IMG/VR virus record: IMGVR_UViG_3300044993_000462 | Span: 1-31,740 of that record | Source: a virus | Direction: 5' to 3' (one strand) | Length of the DNA stretch: 31,740 nucleotides | In this document: positions 1 to 7,589 of the stretch, in pieces | How positions within the stretch are numbered: position 1 is the stretch's first letter | How the letters are laid out: the number at the start of each line of letters is the position of its first letter | Program-made: the position numbers and the translations under genes | The notes under the pieces: generated by a model | Databases searched by the model: none | The model's input: only the letters and a program-made list of their open reading frames with translations | What the model was told of the DNA's origin: nothing

Positions 1-63
1 ATGGATTGATTCTCCACCTAGTCCTGCTTCACCAAATACATCTTGATTTTCGTTGTTAAACAT
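1..63 (-). CDS. Start of an unidentified gene, running off the left edge
   Basis: Only the first 21 codons are inside the window. An ATG at 63-61 follows a good Shine-Dalgarno site (AAAGGAG, about 69-75 on the plus-strand numbering, spacer of five to six A residues). The peptide begins MFNNENQDVFGEAGLGGESI and is acidic and Gly-rich, with no recognisable domain. It lies just downstream of the 252-residue gene ending at 83, so it probably continues the same leftward operon. The function is unknown. The start is well supported by the ribosome site and spacing, but nothing more can be said. Confidence 0.6.
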   Translation of the reverse strand, partial: MFNNENQDVFGEAGLGGESIH

Positions 64-82
64 TTTTTCTCCTTTGTTTATG

Positions 83-841
83 TTATTTAATTTTCTTTTT
101 AATTTTCTTTAAAGCTTCAAGTACGGTTTTGTCGTTAACTTCATCTATTTTTATATCTCCGCTAACTGATGATTTGCCCGCATTTACAACAATACTACTA
201 TTTCCAAGAATTTTCAACCCTGAAAGTAAAGATTGTAAATTTTTCTCATTACTAACTTTTACAAGGACTGGATGGACTTTAGATTCAAGATCGTGTTCAA
301 AAACAAATTTGACAACATTGTCAATTATAAATATACTTGCAATCTCCTCTCCAACTTGCTCCTCGATTACTTTTTTAATCAAGTTTAGCGCTTCCTCTTT
401 TGAGGAGATTTTTCCATCGTATTTTTGGTTAAAAATTATTTGGTTGTATGATTGAATTCCGATTTCAACTGCTACTTCTTCTAATATTCTAGAAAGAACG
501 TCAATGATATAAGCATTTTGTAATCCACTAGTAAATATTTTCTCATCCATCTTGGAAATAAGATGGTGATAAAAAGCATCAGAATCTAATGATTGTAGTC
601 CCGAAATTTCAGTAGATAATTTTTCAAATTCGTCAACCTGATCGCCTATCGCGGCAATTACAAAAACTTTTGATCTAATTAAATTTCTGTATTGTAAATA
701 CAAATCTTCTAATCTAGAAATCGCACTTCTTTTTCTGCCCATTCTAGCGTTTATGGTTTGAGGGGTTGCATCTTCTAACGTATCTGCTGCAAATTTCTTT
801 TGCTCTTTAATCTCTTCTATTAATTTTTGTAAATTTTGCAT
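83..841 (-). CDS. Hypothetical protein, 252 aa, N-terminal coiled coil
   Basis: The family is not recognised. The first 70 residues are rich in K, E, Q and R with heptad-like spacing and probably form a coiled coil. The remainder alternates hydrophobic beta-like stretches (residues about 165-230, including FIIDNVVKFVF and NSSIVVNAGKSSVSGDIKI) with a lysine-rich end (ALKKIKKKIK). No signal peptide, membrane segment or cysteine cluster is visible. The ATG has a strong AAAGGAG site eight bases upstream. That site and the first 35 bases lie inside the 3' end of the subtilisin-like gene, so the two are probably translated together from the promoter at 1611-1639. The 3' part could resemble the OmpH/ATP-synthase-delta style of helical stalk followed by a beta region, but this is only an impression. 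Confidence 0.75.
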   Translation of the reverse strand: MQNLQKLIEEIKEQKKFAADTLEDATPQTINARMGRKRSAISRLEDLYLQYRNLIRSKVFVIAAIGDQVDEFEKLSTEISGLQSLDSDAFYHHLISKMDEKIFTSGLQNAYIIDVLSRILEEVAVEIGIQSYNQIIFNQKYDGKISSKEEALNLIKKVIEEQVGEEIASIFIIDNVVKFVFEHDLESKVHPVLVKVSNEKNLQSLLSGLKILGNSSIVVNAGKSSVSGDIKIDEVNDKTVLEALKKIKKKIK

Positions 842-1604
842 CTTTATCGCTCCTTTTAGTATCCTTATCTATGTATTTTATCATACATTGGTTAGGTTGG
901 TTAGGTTTGTTGTGTTTAGAAAGCATATCGTTAACCAATTTTCCAGTAGTTACAGCAGTAGCTTGGCTAGTCCCAGTAAGGGTTACTCCGCCTCCTGTTC
1001 TCTTAACACCTATTTCCCAAACATCTACAGCTTTTCCAAAATTAGAATTTTTTTCAATTTCGCCATTAGCGTTCTTATTCCCTACAACGATCACTCTTGG
1101 GTCAGCTAAAGCTGGAAAATATGGCTGTTTAGACAAATCCTTACCTTCATTTCCTGCCGAAGCCACAAAAATAATTCCTAAATCTAAAGCCTTCTTAATA
1201 AATTTTGTTTCTTCTGGATCTTCTTCTAGTCCTCCGCCGCTATAATTTATAACATTAGCACCAACATCTATCGCATATTTTATAGCCATAGCAGACATCT
1301 CTATACTAGTGCCTTTTTCACCAAAATACTTTATAACGATTATGCAATAATTTTGCAAATTTTCTTTGCTTATCTGGTCATGTATCAACCAAGACACGTT
1401 TGTTCCGTGTTTTATCTTCTTAAAATCCGATGGTGGATTTTTCATAAAAAAGGTTTTGTTTGTAATATCGGCGTGCAAACCTTCGCATAATGATACGTTA
1501 TTTTTATCTAGAAGCTCGTATCCCGTATCTATTACGGCGACCTTAATAGGCTTTGCAAAAACAAATAGTGGATATAATAACGTTATTAAAAATAATTTAA
1601 TCAT
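807..1604 (-). CDS. Exported subtilisin-like serine protease (S8 family)
   Basis: This is a 265-residue subtilase with a complete catalytic set: Asp26 in VAVIDTGYE, His66 in KHGTNVS, oxyanion Asn152 in ASAGNEG, and Ser213 in TGTSQATA. Residues 1-17 form a signal peptide (K3 then a hydrophobic stretch, ending FVFA before KP), so the mature enzyme should start near residue 18 and act outside the cytoplasm. There is almost no propeptide between signal and Asp26, which is short for the family, so folding may be chaperone-independent. The last 25 residues are highly charged. It follows the DnaE C-half gene by 31 bases and its 3' end overlaps the next gene by 35 bases. There is no Shine-Dalgarno site; a consensus promoter ends six bases before the ATG, suggesting a leaderless mRNA. 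Its role (envelope damage, exclusion or virion processing) cannot be deduced from the sequence. Confidence 0.9.
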   Translation of the reverse strand: MIKLFLITLLYPLFVFAKPIKVAVIDTGYELLDKNNVSLCEGLHADITNKTFFMKNPPSDFKKIKHGTNVSWLIHDQISKENLQNYCIIVIKYFGEKGTSIEMSAMAIKYAIDVGANVINYSGGGLEEDPEETKFIKKALDLGIIFVASAGNEGKDLSKQPYFPALADPRVIVVGNKNANGEIEKNSNFGKAVDVWEIGVKRTGGGVTLTGTSQATAVTTGKLVNDMLSKHNKPNQPNQCMIKYIDKDTKRSDKDAKFTKINRRD

Positions 1605-1610
1605 ACTTAA

Positions 1611-1639
1611 ATTTTAATATACAAAAATTTACATGTCAA
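1611..1639 (-). promoter_or_regulatory. Sigma70-type promoter for the subtilase, apparently leaderless
   Basis: Reading the minus strand, a perfect -35 hexamer TTGACA (1639-1634) is followed by a 17-base spacer and a -10 hexamer TAAAAT (1616-1611, five of six to consensus). The ATG of the protease is at 1604-1602, only six bases past the -10, so transcription should start at or beside the A of the ATG. No Shine-Dalgarno site exists in that gap. The -35 overlaps the last codons of the upstream polymerase gene. This is the clearest host-type promoter in the window; the activity is inferred. Confidence 0.7.
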
Positions 1640-2724
1640 GACAATACTTTTACGCTATAAATTTTACATTCATTTTTATTTTCTTTAAACCTCATAAACA
1701 AAAGAACAACCGAATATCTTTTAAGTTCTTTGGGGTATCTTACAACATTTTCTCCCCAATTTGGCCATATGACTCTTTCTGAGATTCTTCCGTCTATATC
1801 TACGGTCATTTTAAGAGCTTTTTTCTCGTTATCACTAAAGGAAAACTCTTTTGTATCAATGATATACGCAGGAACGCAGAAATTTATATCCTTTGAAAAC
1901 GGAGCACGTTTTTCCAGCTCAAAAAATTGATCTCCTGTCAGCATACAATACGCTATTCCTTTTTCATCTGAAAACATAGGTCTATTGGCCGTACCCTCGT
2001 TCATAAGGTTTGCAAAACGAGAAACTATAGCTGATAAGTTCATCGGCAAGGTAGGTAAAACCATCTTTTTTGCTATAAAATCTTGCAAAGGATTCATTGA
2101 TAAATATTCAGGGTCAACCTTACCTTTTGTTGGAGGCTTGGCTTTTTTACCTGCCGCTATTTTTTCTTCGTAAGCTACCTCTAAAACGGCATCTTCATAG
2201 ATCTGCATCTTTTCTAATAGGGTAGCTTCTTTAGGGAAAAGACTATCCATAACCCCAACATGGATAAGCCTTTTAGTTAAAGACGGACCTGCTACTTTTT
2301 TGCGTATAAAATCTTTTATATCAGAATAGGGAGCATTTTCTATGATAGGCTTAGCAACCGCTTCTCCAAGACCTCTCATAACAGTTAGCTTAGCTCTAAT
2401 CTTGTTTCTTTCGTAGTCAATTTCCATCTCATTTGATGAGAGGTTGATATCTGGAGGGATAACCTTGTCTTTGACGTGTTTGAATAGGGTTGTTGAGATT
2501 TCGCTTTCATCCGCGTTTGTCAATACCGACGCCCACCATTCCATTGGATAGTGATGTTTCAAATACATACAAGCGTATGTGATCATCGCATACGCAGTGG
2601 CGTGGGAGCAATTATGGGCTATTGCTCCGTTCTCTAAGATAAAATTATGATTTTTTGGCATCGATATATCATAAACTGATATTTTTTCTTTTTTTAGAAC
2701 TTTCTTCACTAAAAGCTTCTTCAT
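1636..2724 (-). CDS. dnaE: DNA polymerase III alpha, C-terminal half, with IntC of a split intein
   Basis: This gene makes 362 residues. Residues 1-38 are the C-terminal fragment of an intein: block F-like VYDISMPKNHNFIL and block G ending AHN, with penultimate His37 and Asn38, followed by Cys39 as the +1 residue. Residues 39-362 are the C-extein and begin CSHATAYAMITYACMYLK, the conserved DnaE motif usually written FNKSHxxxYA. They continue through the helix-hairpin-helix-like part (about residues 100-150, VMRGLGEAVAKPIIENAP) to a short C-terminal domain. It has its own AAGAAGG ribosome site seven bases before the ATG and lies 81 bases after the stop of the N-half gene. Trans-splicing with that product should give a polymerase of about 1190 residues, normal for DnaE. 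The gap has stops in the continuing frame, so a frameshift is an unlikely alternative. Confidence 0.93.
   Translation of the reverse strand: MKKLLVKKVLKKEKISVYDISMPKNHNFILENGAIAHNCSHATAYAMITYACMYLKHHYPMEWWASVLTNADESEISTTLFKHVKDKVIPPDINLSSNEMEIDYERNKIRAKLTVMRGLGEAVAKPIIENAPYSDIKDFIRKKVAGPSLTKRLIHVGVMDSLFPKEATLLEKMQIYEDAVLEVAYEEKIAAGKKAKPPTKGKVDPEYLSMNPLQDFIAKKMVLPTLPMNLSAIVSRFANLMNEGTANRPMFSDEKGIAYCMLTGDQFFELEKRAPFSKDINFCVPAYIIDTKEFSFSDNEKKALKMTVDIDGRISERVIWPNWGENVVRYPKELKRYSVVLLFMRFKENKNECKIYSVKVLS
2611..2724 (-). other. Split intein IntC in DnaE (38 aa)
   Basis: This encodes residues 1-38 of the DnaE C-half gene. The visible splicing residues are His37, Asn38 and the +1 Cys39. Its length is typical of natural IntC pieces (about 35-40 residues). 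The matching IntN is at 2809-3099. Confidence 0.92.
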
Positions 2725-2746
2725 ATTTTTGCCTTCTTTACCGTAT

Positions 2747-2790
2747 AATACCTCTTATCGGAATATTTGAAAGATATCTTTAGAGGTATT
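2747..2790 (-). repeat. Inverted repeat with inner palindrome between the two dnaE halves
   Basis: The 81-base gap between the split polymerase genes contains a perfect 9-base inverted repeat, AATACCTCT (2747-2755) and AGAGGTATT (2782-2790). The region between the arms holds a perfect 12-base palindrome, AAAGATATCTTT (2770-2781). The RNA could form a stem with an inner hairpin. No T-run follows, so an intrinsic terminator is not obvious. It may be a processing or stability element that sets the ratio of the two halves, or a scar of the event that split the intein. Confidence 0.5.
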
Positions 2791-2805
2791 TTATTGTATT
2801 TAAAT

Positions 2806-5706
2806 TTAGCTAATAGCATCGATTGGCAACTCTTTCTCTACAATTTCACTTAAAGTGAACCATTCGCCATTAGATAAAAATCTATGATCTGGCGTAGCCT
2901 TTATTATACTACCATCGCTAAGTTCCACTGTCCAGCATTCTTTTTCTCCCTGATACGCACCGAAATCGGGAGTTTCATATTCAACTTGTCCTGTTGCCTC
3001 ATTAAAACTTGCTACAATATGCCCAGATGGGTTTTTGGCTATTTCATCCAATCTTACTAAACCATTTTTCGTCTGGATCATTTGATCGCCCGCCAAGCAG
3101 TTAAAGGAATATCGAGAACTTGTCTCCATCTGCGACCAGATCATCTCAGCTTTTTCTTTTCCTACGGTTTTAACTGCACCTTCCATGAATAGGGGTTTCA
3201 TAGCAAGAGCTTTGGTTTTCTGTTTTTTAGAGAATACCCGACGTAGCTCTTCGGCATCGGTAGGTTGCATCTTACCGATCTCTTTAGCCACCAAAGATAC
3301 GGATTCTTGATAAACAAGTACACCGTAAGTCTCAGGTACAAGCTCAACAAGTTCAGGTAGTTTTATAGTTCCTCTACCCTTTCTACGCTCAATATATTCT
3401 TCTGCCATCGTTAATCCGGTGTCTGGGTCTACGAAGTCTAACGGACCTGGTCTAACTAGAGCTAAAATAGTAGCTAAATCAACTATCGATCTAGGCTTAA
3501 TTTTCATTACGAACGGAATCATAGATTGGGTGTTAATCTGAAATATGGTCTCTGTGTCGCCGTTCCATATTGACCTAAAAACCTCTTCCTCTTCAGGCAA
3601 GTCCCAAATATAGAGTTCTTTTCCGTTATGCATAAAATGGCCAGTTTTGAGGTTGCTTTTATTCTTTTTATTAATCCTATTTATACACCCCTCAATATCT
3701 TTTAACTGATTTACAACAAGAAAGTCATATTTGATGAGTTTGCATTTTTCAACACTCTTAGCTTCATATTGCGTAACGTTACCCATAAACACAGGGACAA
3801 CTTCGCTGATAGGTACATCAGATATGACAAAAGCCGAAGCGTGCTTTGAATTTTGACGGCTAATACCCAAACATCTTTGTACAAGCTCCCATTCTTTAGG
3901 TCTTTCGGTTGCGTACTTTTGAAGATCTGGGCTTACCTCGATAAGACCTGCCATATGGTTCCCATCAGAATCCTCAAAACCAAACACGAAATCCTTATCT
4001 GATACTCCCTGTGGAGGTGGCGGAAGGGCTTTTGAGAGTTTTTCAATTTCTGGATCTACAGTTCCATCGTTCAAATACCTATTCACATCACGAATAGCAC
4101 TTTTAAGTCTTAACTGAATTCTTGTAGATATCTGGGCTGCCTTGTCTCCCCATCGACCAAAAAGATAGCCTGAACGACCATCGGCTCCAACTAAAGGTTC
4201 GCGATCAACAAGGTCGACATCCACGTCTGGCATATCTCCGTTAAAGATACGGTTTAAAGAAAGAAAACGCTCAAAGCTAAGTTTGTACTTGATCGGGTCT
4301 ATGTTGGTAATACCCATCAAATACATAAAAAGAGATCCGCCAGCAGAGCCACGAGCAGGCCCTATAAGCCTTCCAGATCGATTGTAAAAATCTAGAACAT
4401 CACGAATAGGTAAAAAGTATGGAGTCAGATCAATCTTACCGTTCTTAGCTAGTACTGATACCTCATACTTTAATCGTCCGATATAAATCGGGTCGTTTTT
4501 AAGCCGTCCAGTATTTTTTATGATCTCCATACAGATCTGTAACGGATCTTTACCTTCTGGTACTTCAGGAAGTCGGTATTCAAATTTAAGATTAAAATCA
4601 TCAAAACGCTTCGCCCACAAGTTATTTTCTTCTAAAATTTTAGATATCTCAGCATCGCTTAGGCCAATTTTTCTCATATTAGCCACCGCTTCTTCTGAGG
4701 TTTGCATATGGCGTTTGGTGTGTTCTTTTATGTCGTCCTGTGAAAGCCTAACATCTTGTACCGCCTTATCTTCGGGAGTAGCGTAAAAAGCATAGTCAGA
4801 ATACAAAACCTTAACTCCATGTCGTTTTGCTAGCGCATACAAAAATTTATTTGCCTTTAACTGAACATCACCCTCGGGAAATTTCAAAAAACCATTGTGT
4901 GTTTTTGCTTTTAATATTTTAATTCCCGGCTCTGGGAAAGAGATGTTTGCATAATTTCGTTGATAGCTTTTTAGAAGATAGTGTTTATTAGGGTTTTCAA
5001 CAAGCTCTTTTGCTTGGGCATACCTTGCTGCGTTGGTAGAAACGCGCGTATCGGCAAATACAACGTCCTTCTTCCCGTTTGCAAGCTCAAATTCTACTAG
5101 GTTAACCCATGTGTGGGTTACTTCGTTTCCAACCAAAACAACGTAATAATTCTCGCCAAACATACTCTTAAGCTTAAGAAGTATCTTTTCTCCCAATTCT
5201 GGAGTACCAGTTAGGATATGCTTAGAGACCATATCGTGTATATCGCTTGAGCAGGCTATAAGCCCAGCGTTTGCACATTCTTTAATGTCATCCCATCCCC
5301 AAACAGGATAAGGCTCTCCGTAGTGCATAACCGTGTCGTTGCGCTCTTTTGAAGAAAGCTTGGATAGGACTTTGAATTGATCTTGGTTTTGAGCATATAA
5401 GGTCAATTTGAAGTAAGCGGCTTTTTCAGCTTTTGTTTTTTTTACAACCTCGCAATTCTTATCTTTAAAGAAGATTTCAAGCCCTGCGATAAATTGGAGT
5501 TTAGGTGTTGGTTTTCCGTTTTTGTCAGGCTTGCCATCGTATTTTTTACTGTACTCATAAGCTCTGAACAAGCTTGTCATGTAAGCAGGGTCTGTATAGG
5601 CAAAATGAGTGCGTCCAAGCTTTACAGCACGATCGATCATAGACTCTACCGTAGAGCCAGAAATAGGCGATTCGGGATGTGTGTGTGGACTAACTAAAAA
5701 ATTCAT
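2806..5706 (-). CDS. dnaE: DNA polymerase III alpha, N-terminal half, with IntN of a split intein
   Basis: This is the family C replicative polymerase, split. The gene makes 966 residues from the ATG at 5706, chosen over the in-frame GTG at 5709 because GGAG sits at a better distance. It contains an N-terminal PHP domain (SPHTHPESP, His8 and His10), the palm motif GPARGSAGGSL (449-459), catalytic Asp494 and Asp496 in PDVDVDL, the third Asp661 in KYDFLVV, ALVRPGPLDF (749-758) and ETYGVLVYQE (792-801). The extein ends SSRYSFN at 869. Cys870 starts the intein fragment CLAGDQMIQTKNGLVRLDEI, whose block B TPDHRF is intact, and the protein stops at 966 after about 97 intein residues. The insertion point lies inside the conserved FN-K-SH motif of DnaE. 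The gene overlaps the stop of the proofreading exonuclease (TGATG), so both are probably co-translated. Confidence 0.95.
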   Translation of the reverse strand: MNFLVSPHTHPESPISGSTVESMIDRAVKLGRTHFAYTDPAYMTSLFRAYEYSKKYDGKPDKNGKPTPKLQFIAGLEIFFKDKNCEVVKKTKAEKAAYFKLTLYAQNQDQFKVLSKLSSKERNDTVMHYGEPYPVWGWDDIKECANAGLIACSSDIHDMVSKHILTGTPELGEKILLKLKSMFGENYYVVLVGNEVTHTWVNLVEFELANGKKDVVFADTRVSTNAARYAQAKELVENPNKHYLLKSYQRNYANISFPEPGIKILKAKTHNGFLKFPEGDVQLKANKFLYALAKRHGVKVLYSDYAFYATPEDKAVQDVRLSQDDIKEHTKRHMQTSEEAVANMRKIGLSDAEISKILEENNLWAKRFDDFNLKFEYRLPEVPEGKDPLQICMEIIKNTGRLKNDPIYIGRLKYEVSVLAKNGKIDLTPYFLPIRDVLDFYNRSGRLIGPARGSAGGSLFMYLMGITNIDPIKYKLSFERFLSLNRIFNGDMPDVDVDLVDREPLVGADGRSGYLFGRWGDKAAQISTRIQLRLKSAIRDVNRYLNDGTVDPEIEKLSKALPPPPQGVSDKDFVFGFEDSDGNHMAGLIEVSPDLQKYATERPKEWELVQRCLGISRQNSKHASAFVISDVPISEVVPVFMGNVTQYEAKSVEKCKLIKYDFLVVNQLKDIEGCINRINKKNKSNLKTGHFMHNGKELYIWDLPEEEEVFRSIWNGDTETIFQINTQSMIPFVMKIKPRSIVDLATILALVRPGPLDFVDPDTGLTMAEEYIERRKGRGTIKLPELVELVPETYGVLVYQESVSLVAKEIGKMQPTDAEELRRVFSKKQKTKALAMKPLFMEGAVKTVGKEKAEMIWSQMETSSRYSFNCLAGDQMIQTKNGLVRLDEIAKNPSGHIVASFNEATGQVEYETPDFGAYQGEKECWTVELSDGSIIKATPDHRFLSNGEWFTLSEIVEKELPIDAIS
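2809..3099 (-). other. Split intein IntN in DnaE (97 aa)
   Basis: This encodes residues 870-966 of the N-half. Block A begins with Cys870 (CLAGD); block B is SDGSIIKATPDHRFL, with the usual Thr and His. The fragment ends with a native stop codon after LPIDAIS. It pairs with the IntC at 2611-2724; no endonuclease domain is present in either piece. Confidence 0.93.
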
Positions 5707-6338
5707 CACTTCTCCAGTACTGAAAGAATATCAAAAGAAAGTCCTCCATATCCTTCTACGTTTCTTTTCAACATCTGGATCATTTTATCATAAACTTCGA
5801 TCATCATCAAGACATCATCTTTAGCGGTATGCGCTTTTCTTTCTTGAATATTAAAATATCTAACCAAGCTTCCTAGATTTCCTACTGTTTCGGGAAGAAT
5901 CCCGATATCTTTTAGGATGTTTGTTAGTACAGATGTGCACGCAATACCATAATGAACGCTAGATTCCCATTCTTTTTGGGTCAATAGCTGCCGTGTAAAA
6001 TTTATATCAAAAGCTACGTTATGACCCAAGGGTCTTGGTTTTGATTTAGATATACCTTTAAATTCCTTAAGAAATGATTTTAGTTTAGCTGATGCCTCAA
6101 CCCTAGAAATAGTCTCAGGATCAGTATTATGTTTTTCAAGATCGATGCCGTTGACCTTCATAGCATCCTCTTCGATAAGATCAAAAGGAGCTTCAGGTCT
6201 AATCTTAAGCTCAAGATCTCCTAATATGTTTAAATTCTTATCAAGAGCAGCAAAATATCCGGTTAATATCGGGTTTTTAGATGGGTCAATCCCTCCAGTT
6301 TCAAAATCAAACGCGATGTATTTTGTTTCACTCATCAT
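5706..6338 (-). CDS. dnaQ: DnaQ-like 3'-5' proofreading exonuclease (DEDDh)
   Basis: This 210-residue exonuclease should proofread for the family C polymerase, which in bacteria lacks a built-in exonuclease and uses DnaQ/epsilon. The DEDDh motifs are all visible: ExoI AFDFETGG near residue 10, ExoII LGHNVAFDINF near residue 105, and ExoIII AHTAKDDVLMMIEVY near residue 170 with the His and Asp of the DEDDh subclass. It is close to the length of the exonuclease domain of epsilon. Two ATG codons follow a TTG at 6341; ATG 6338 or 6335 is preferred because AGGGG lies just upstream. The gene overlaps the small gene upstream by about 11 bases and its stop overlaps the dnaE start. The arrangement dnaQ-dnaE supports a polymerase-proofreader module. 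Confidence 0.93.
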   Translation of the reverse strand: MMSETKYIAFDFETGGIDPSKNPILTGYFAALDKNLNILGDLELKIRPEAPFDLIEEDAMKVNGIDLEKHNTDPETISRVEASAKLKSFLKEFKGISKSKPRPLGHNVAFDINFTRQLLTQKEWESSVHYGIACTSVLTNILKDIGILPETVGNLGSLVRYFNIQERKAHTAKDDVLMMIEVYDKMIQMLKRNVEGYGGLSFDILSVLEK

Positions 6339-6552
6339 CAACCCCTAGTAATTTTTTTAGATTTTCTATTGCTTCTTTATATATCCTATCAACTTCTTCT
6401 TTCTCCATCAAGAGAACTTTTGCGGCATGAGAAGATTCTACCCCTTCGTCGTGACGATGCATAAATTTTTCTAAAGAATTGCCGTATTTAGGACTGTATA
6501 TGAAGTCTGGTTCGGTTAAAATTCTTTCTTTTAATTTTTCTTTATTATTCAT
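6328..6552 (-). CDS. Small phage protein, 74 aa, with sigma region 4.2-like C-terminus
   Basis: This is a 74-residue protein of the pattern ILTEPDFIYSPKYGNSLEKF near the N-terminus followed by a helix-rich second half. The last 30 residues (AAKVLLMEKEEVDRIYKEAI, then ENLKKLL) resemble the helix-turn-helix of sigma region 4.2, in which a helix, a turn and a recognition helix end in a kLR-like segment. I have the impression of similar small proteins in marine T4-like phages, but I cannot verify it. The ATG overlaps the stop of isrB (ATGA), and the GGAG in front of it lies at the edge of the inserted element, so its expression now depends on the insertion junction. A DNA-binding or RNA-polymerase-binding role is inference only. 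Confidence 0.75.
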   Translation of the reverse strand: MNNKEKLKERILTEPDFIYSPKYGNSLEKFMHRHDEGVESSHAAKVLLMEKEEVDRIYKEAIENLKKLLGVDDE

Positions 6553-7589
6553 AGAAACTCCGCAAGGAAACCTCCTGTCTTTAGACAGGGGAGGAGCCGT
6601 GTCCTCCAGCTTGAATAAGCCAGAAACTTACACTCAGACGGCTTGGCGTTCTGGCACAACCTTTGACCATCCGTCAGCCTATGCAGGCTGATCCGATCTT
6701 TAAGAAATCCTCCCACATAACAGACTCCCCACTTGGGATGCTTGACCAGACTGCCGCGCTTGAGCCTCAAGCTCAGGGTGCCGCCATAGAGCCTGCGCAC
6801 CCCACCCTTGTCTGGTTTTAGGCGATGAAGCTGACGACGATGAAAACGAAGCGGCGTCACGCAAATAAGACGGGTATTGTCTGGTTGGGTGCGCCCGCCC
6901 ACCTCCGCATACGCCAACACCCAGGAATCCACACAATGGGCTTCGAAGACTTCCGCAGTTTTCTTGCCGATTTTCTTTAAGCCCAAAGCATCTCGAAGCT
7001 GTTTGGTCTCCCAGCCGCTTTTGGTTATTACAGGAGCGAGCTTGTCCAGTTCCTGATAAAACCATTGTTTCCCAACTTCAAGCGGGGAAAAGTGCACATC
7101 CCACTTTCTCTTACCCTTCGTCTTGGCTTTGATGTTCTCAACGACGAAGAGGGAAATGGGATATAGTTTGGTGAGAAACCGACTCAGTCTGAGCTTCCAT
7201 TGCCAGCGGGCTTTGGTGGAGGGCTGAATTCCTCCTCTTGCTCGGTTGAAGCGCGGCTGACGGCATGGAGTTTTACGGAAGCGGCGGCTCCTGCGCATCT
7301 GGCGGCGCTGTTCAACGTGGTCCTTGACCCAAGTGGCCGCATCGGCTTGGATGTTTAGATAGGTGTGGGTTGCCGATTTGACTGTAATACCTTCTTTCTT
7401 GGAGCCTGAGTCAATGCCCGTAACTACTTTCTGGACTTCTCGGTCAGAGGGTTCAACATTCAGTCGCACGCAGAATATTCCCCGTTTCCAAAATGGTGTC
7501 GCTTTCCCGCTCTTAATCCATCGCCTCGCCCGAGAGGGTGTCGTAGGCATCAGCGGCCTATTGTTTCGATCAACGACAGATACGAACAT
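6549..7589 (-). CDS. isrB: IsrB, HNH-lacking RNA-guided OMEGA nuclease
   Basis: IsrB proteins are IscB relatives that use an omega-RNA to nick DNA with a RuvC domain. From ATG 7589 the product is 346 residues, typical of IsrB. Visible in order: the N-terminal PLMP motif (RPLMPTTPSRARRWIKSGKA, 11-30), RuvC-I VTGIDSGSK with Asp60, an Arg-rich bridge helix (95-118), RuvC-II FVVENIK with Glu151, and RuvC-III EAHCVDSW with His218 and Asp221. Only about 65 residues separate RuvC-II and RuvC-III, so there is no room for the HNH domain of IscB. The C-terminal part has GGVRRLYGGT and the LVKHPKWGVCYVGG signature. This start has GGAGG eight bases upstream; an in-frame extension to 7688 would run into the omega-RNA region. 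The region is clearly more GC-rich than its neighbours, and the stop overlaps the next start (ATGA). Confidence 0.9.
   Translation of the reverse strand: MFVSVVDRNNRPLMPTTPSRARRWIKSGKATPFWKRGIFCVRLNVEPSDREVQKVVTGIDSGSKKEGITVKSATHTYLNIQADAATWVKDHVEQRRQMRRSRRFRKTPCRQPRFNRARGGIQPSTKARWQWKLRLSRFLTKLYPISLFVVENIKAKTKGKRKWDVHFSPLEVGKQWFYQELDKLAPVITKSGWETKQLRDALGLKKIGKKTAEVFEAHCVDSWVLAYAEVGGRTQPDNTRLICVTPLRFHRRQLHRLKPDKGGVRRLYGGTLSLRLKRGSLVKHPKWGVCYVGGFLKDRISLHRLTDGQRLCQNAKPSECKFLAYSSWRTRLLPCLKTGGFLAEFL
6571..6594 (-). repeat. Right-end hairpin of the IS200/605-like element
   Basis: CCTCCTGTC and GACAGGGGAGG flank a TTTA loop, forming an imperfect hairpin. It lies inside the 3' end of isrB, as expected for IS200/605-family right ends that overlap the accessory gene. 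Such hairpins are the binding sites of the Y1 transposase. Confidence 0.75.

Noticed and set aside
890-906. A tandem TTGGTTAGG repeat at the 3' end of the subtilase gene
   Set aside because: It is two short copies encoding NQPNQ; it can be explained by codon repetition in a low-complexity tail and is too short to call a functional repeat.
2725-2805. The two dnaE genes as one gene broken by a frameshift
   Set aside because: Both pieces have complete intein ends, a separate start with a ribosome site, and the gap contains stops and an inverted repeat, so the split is genuine.
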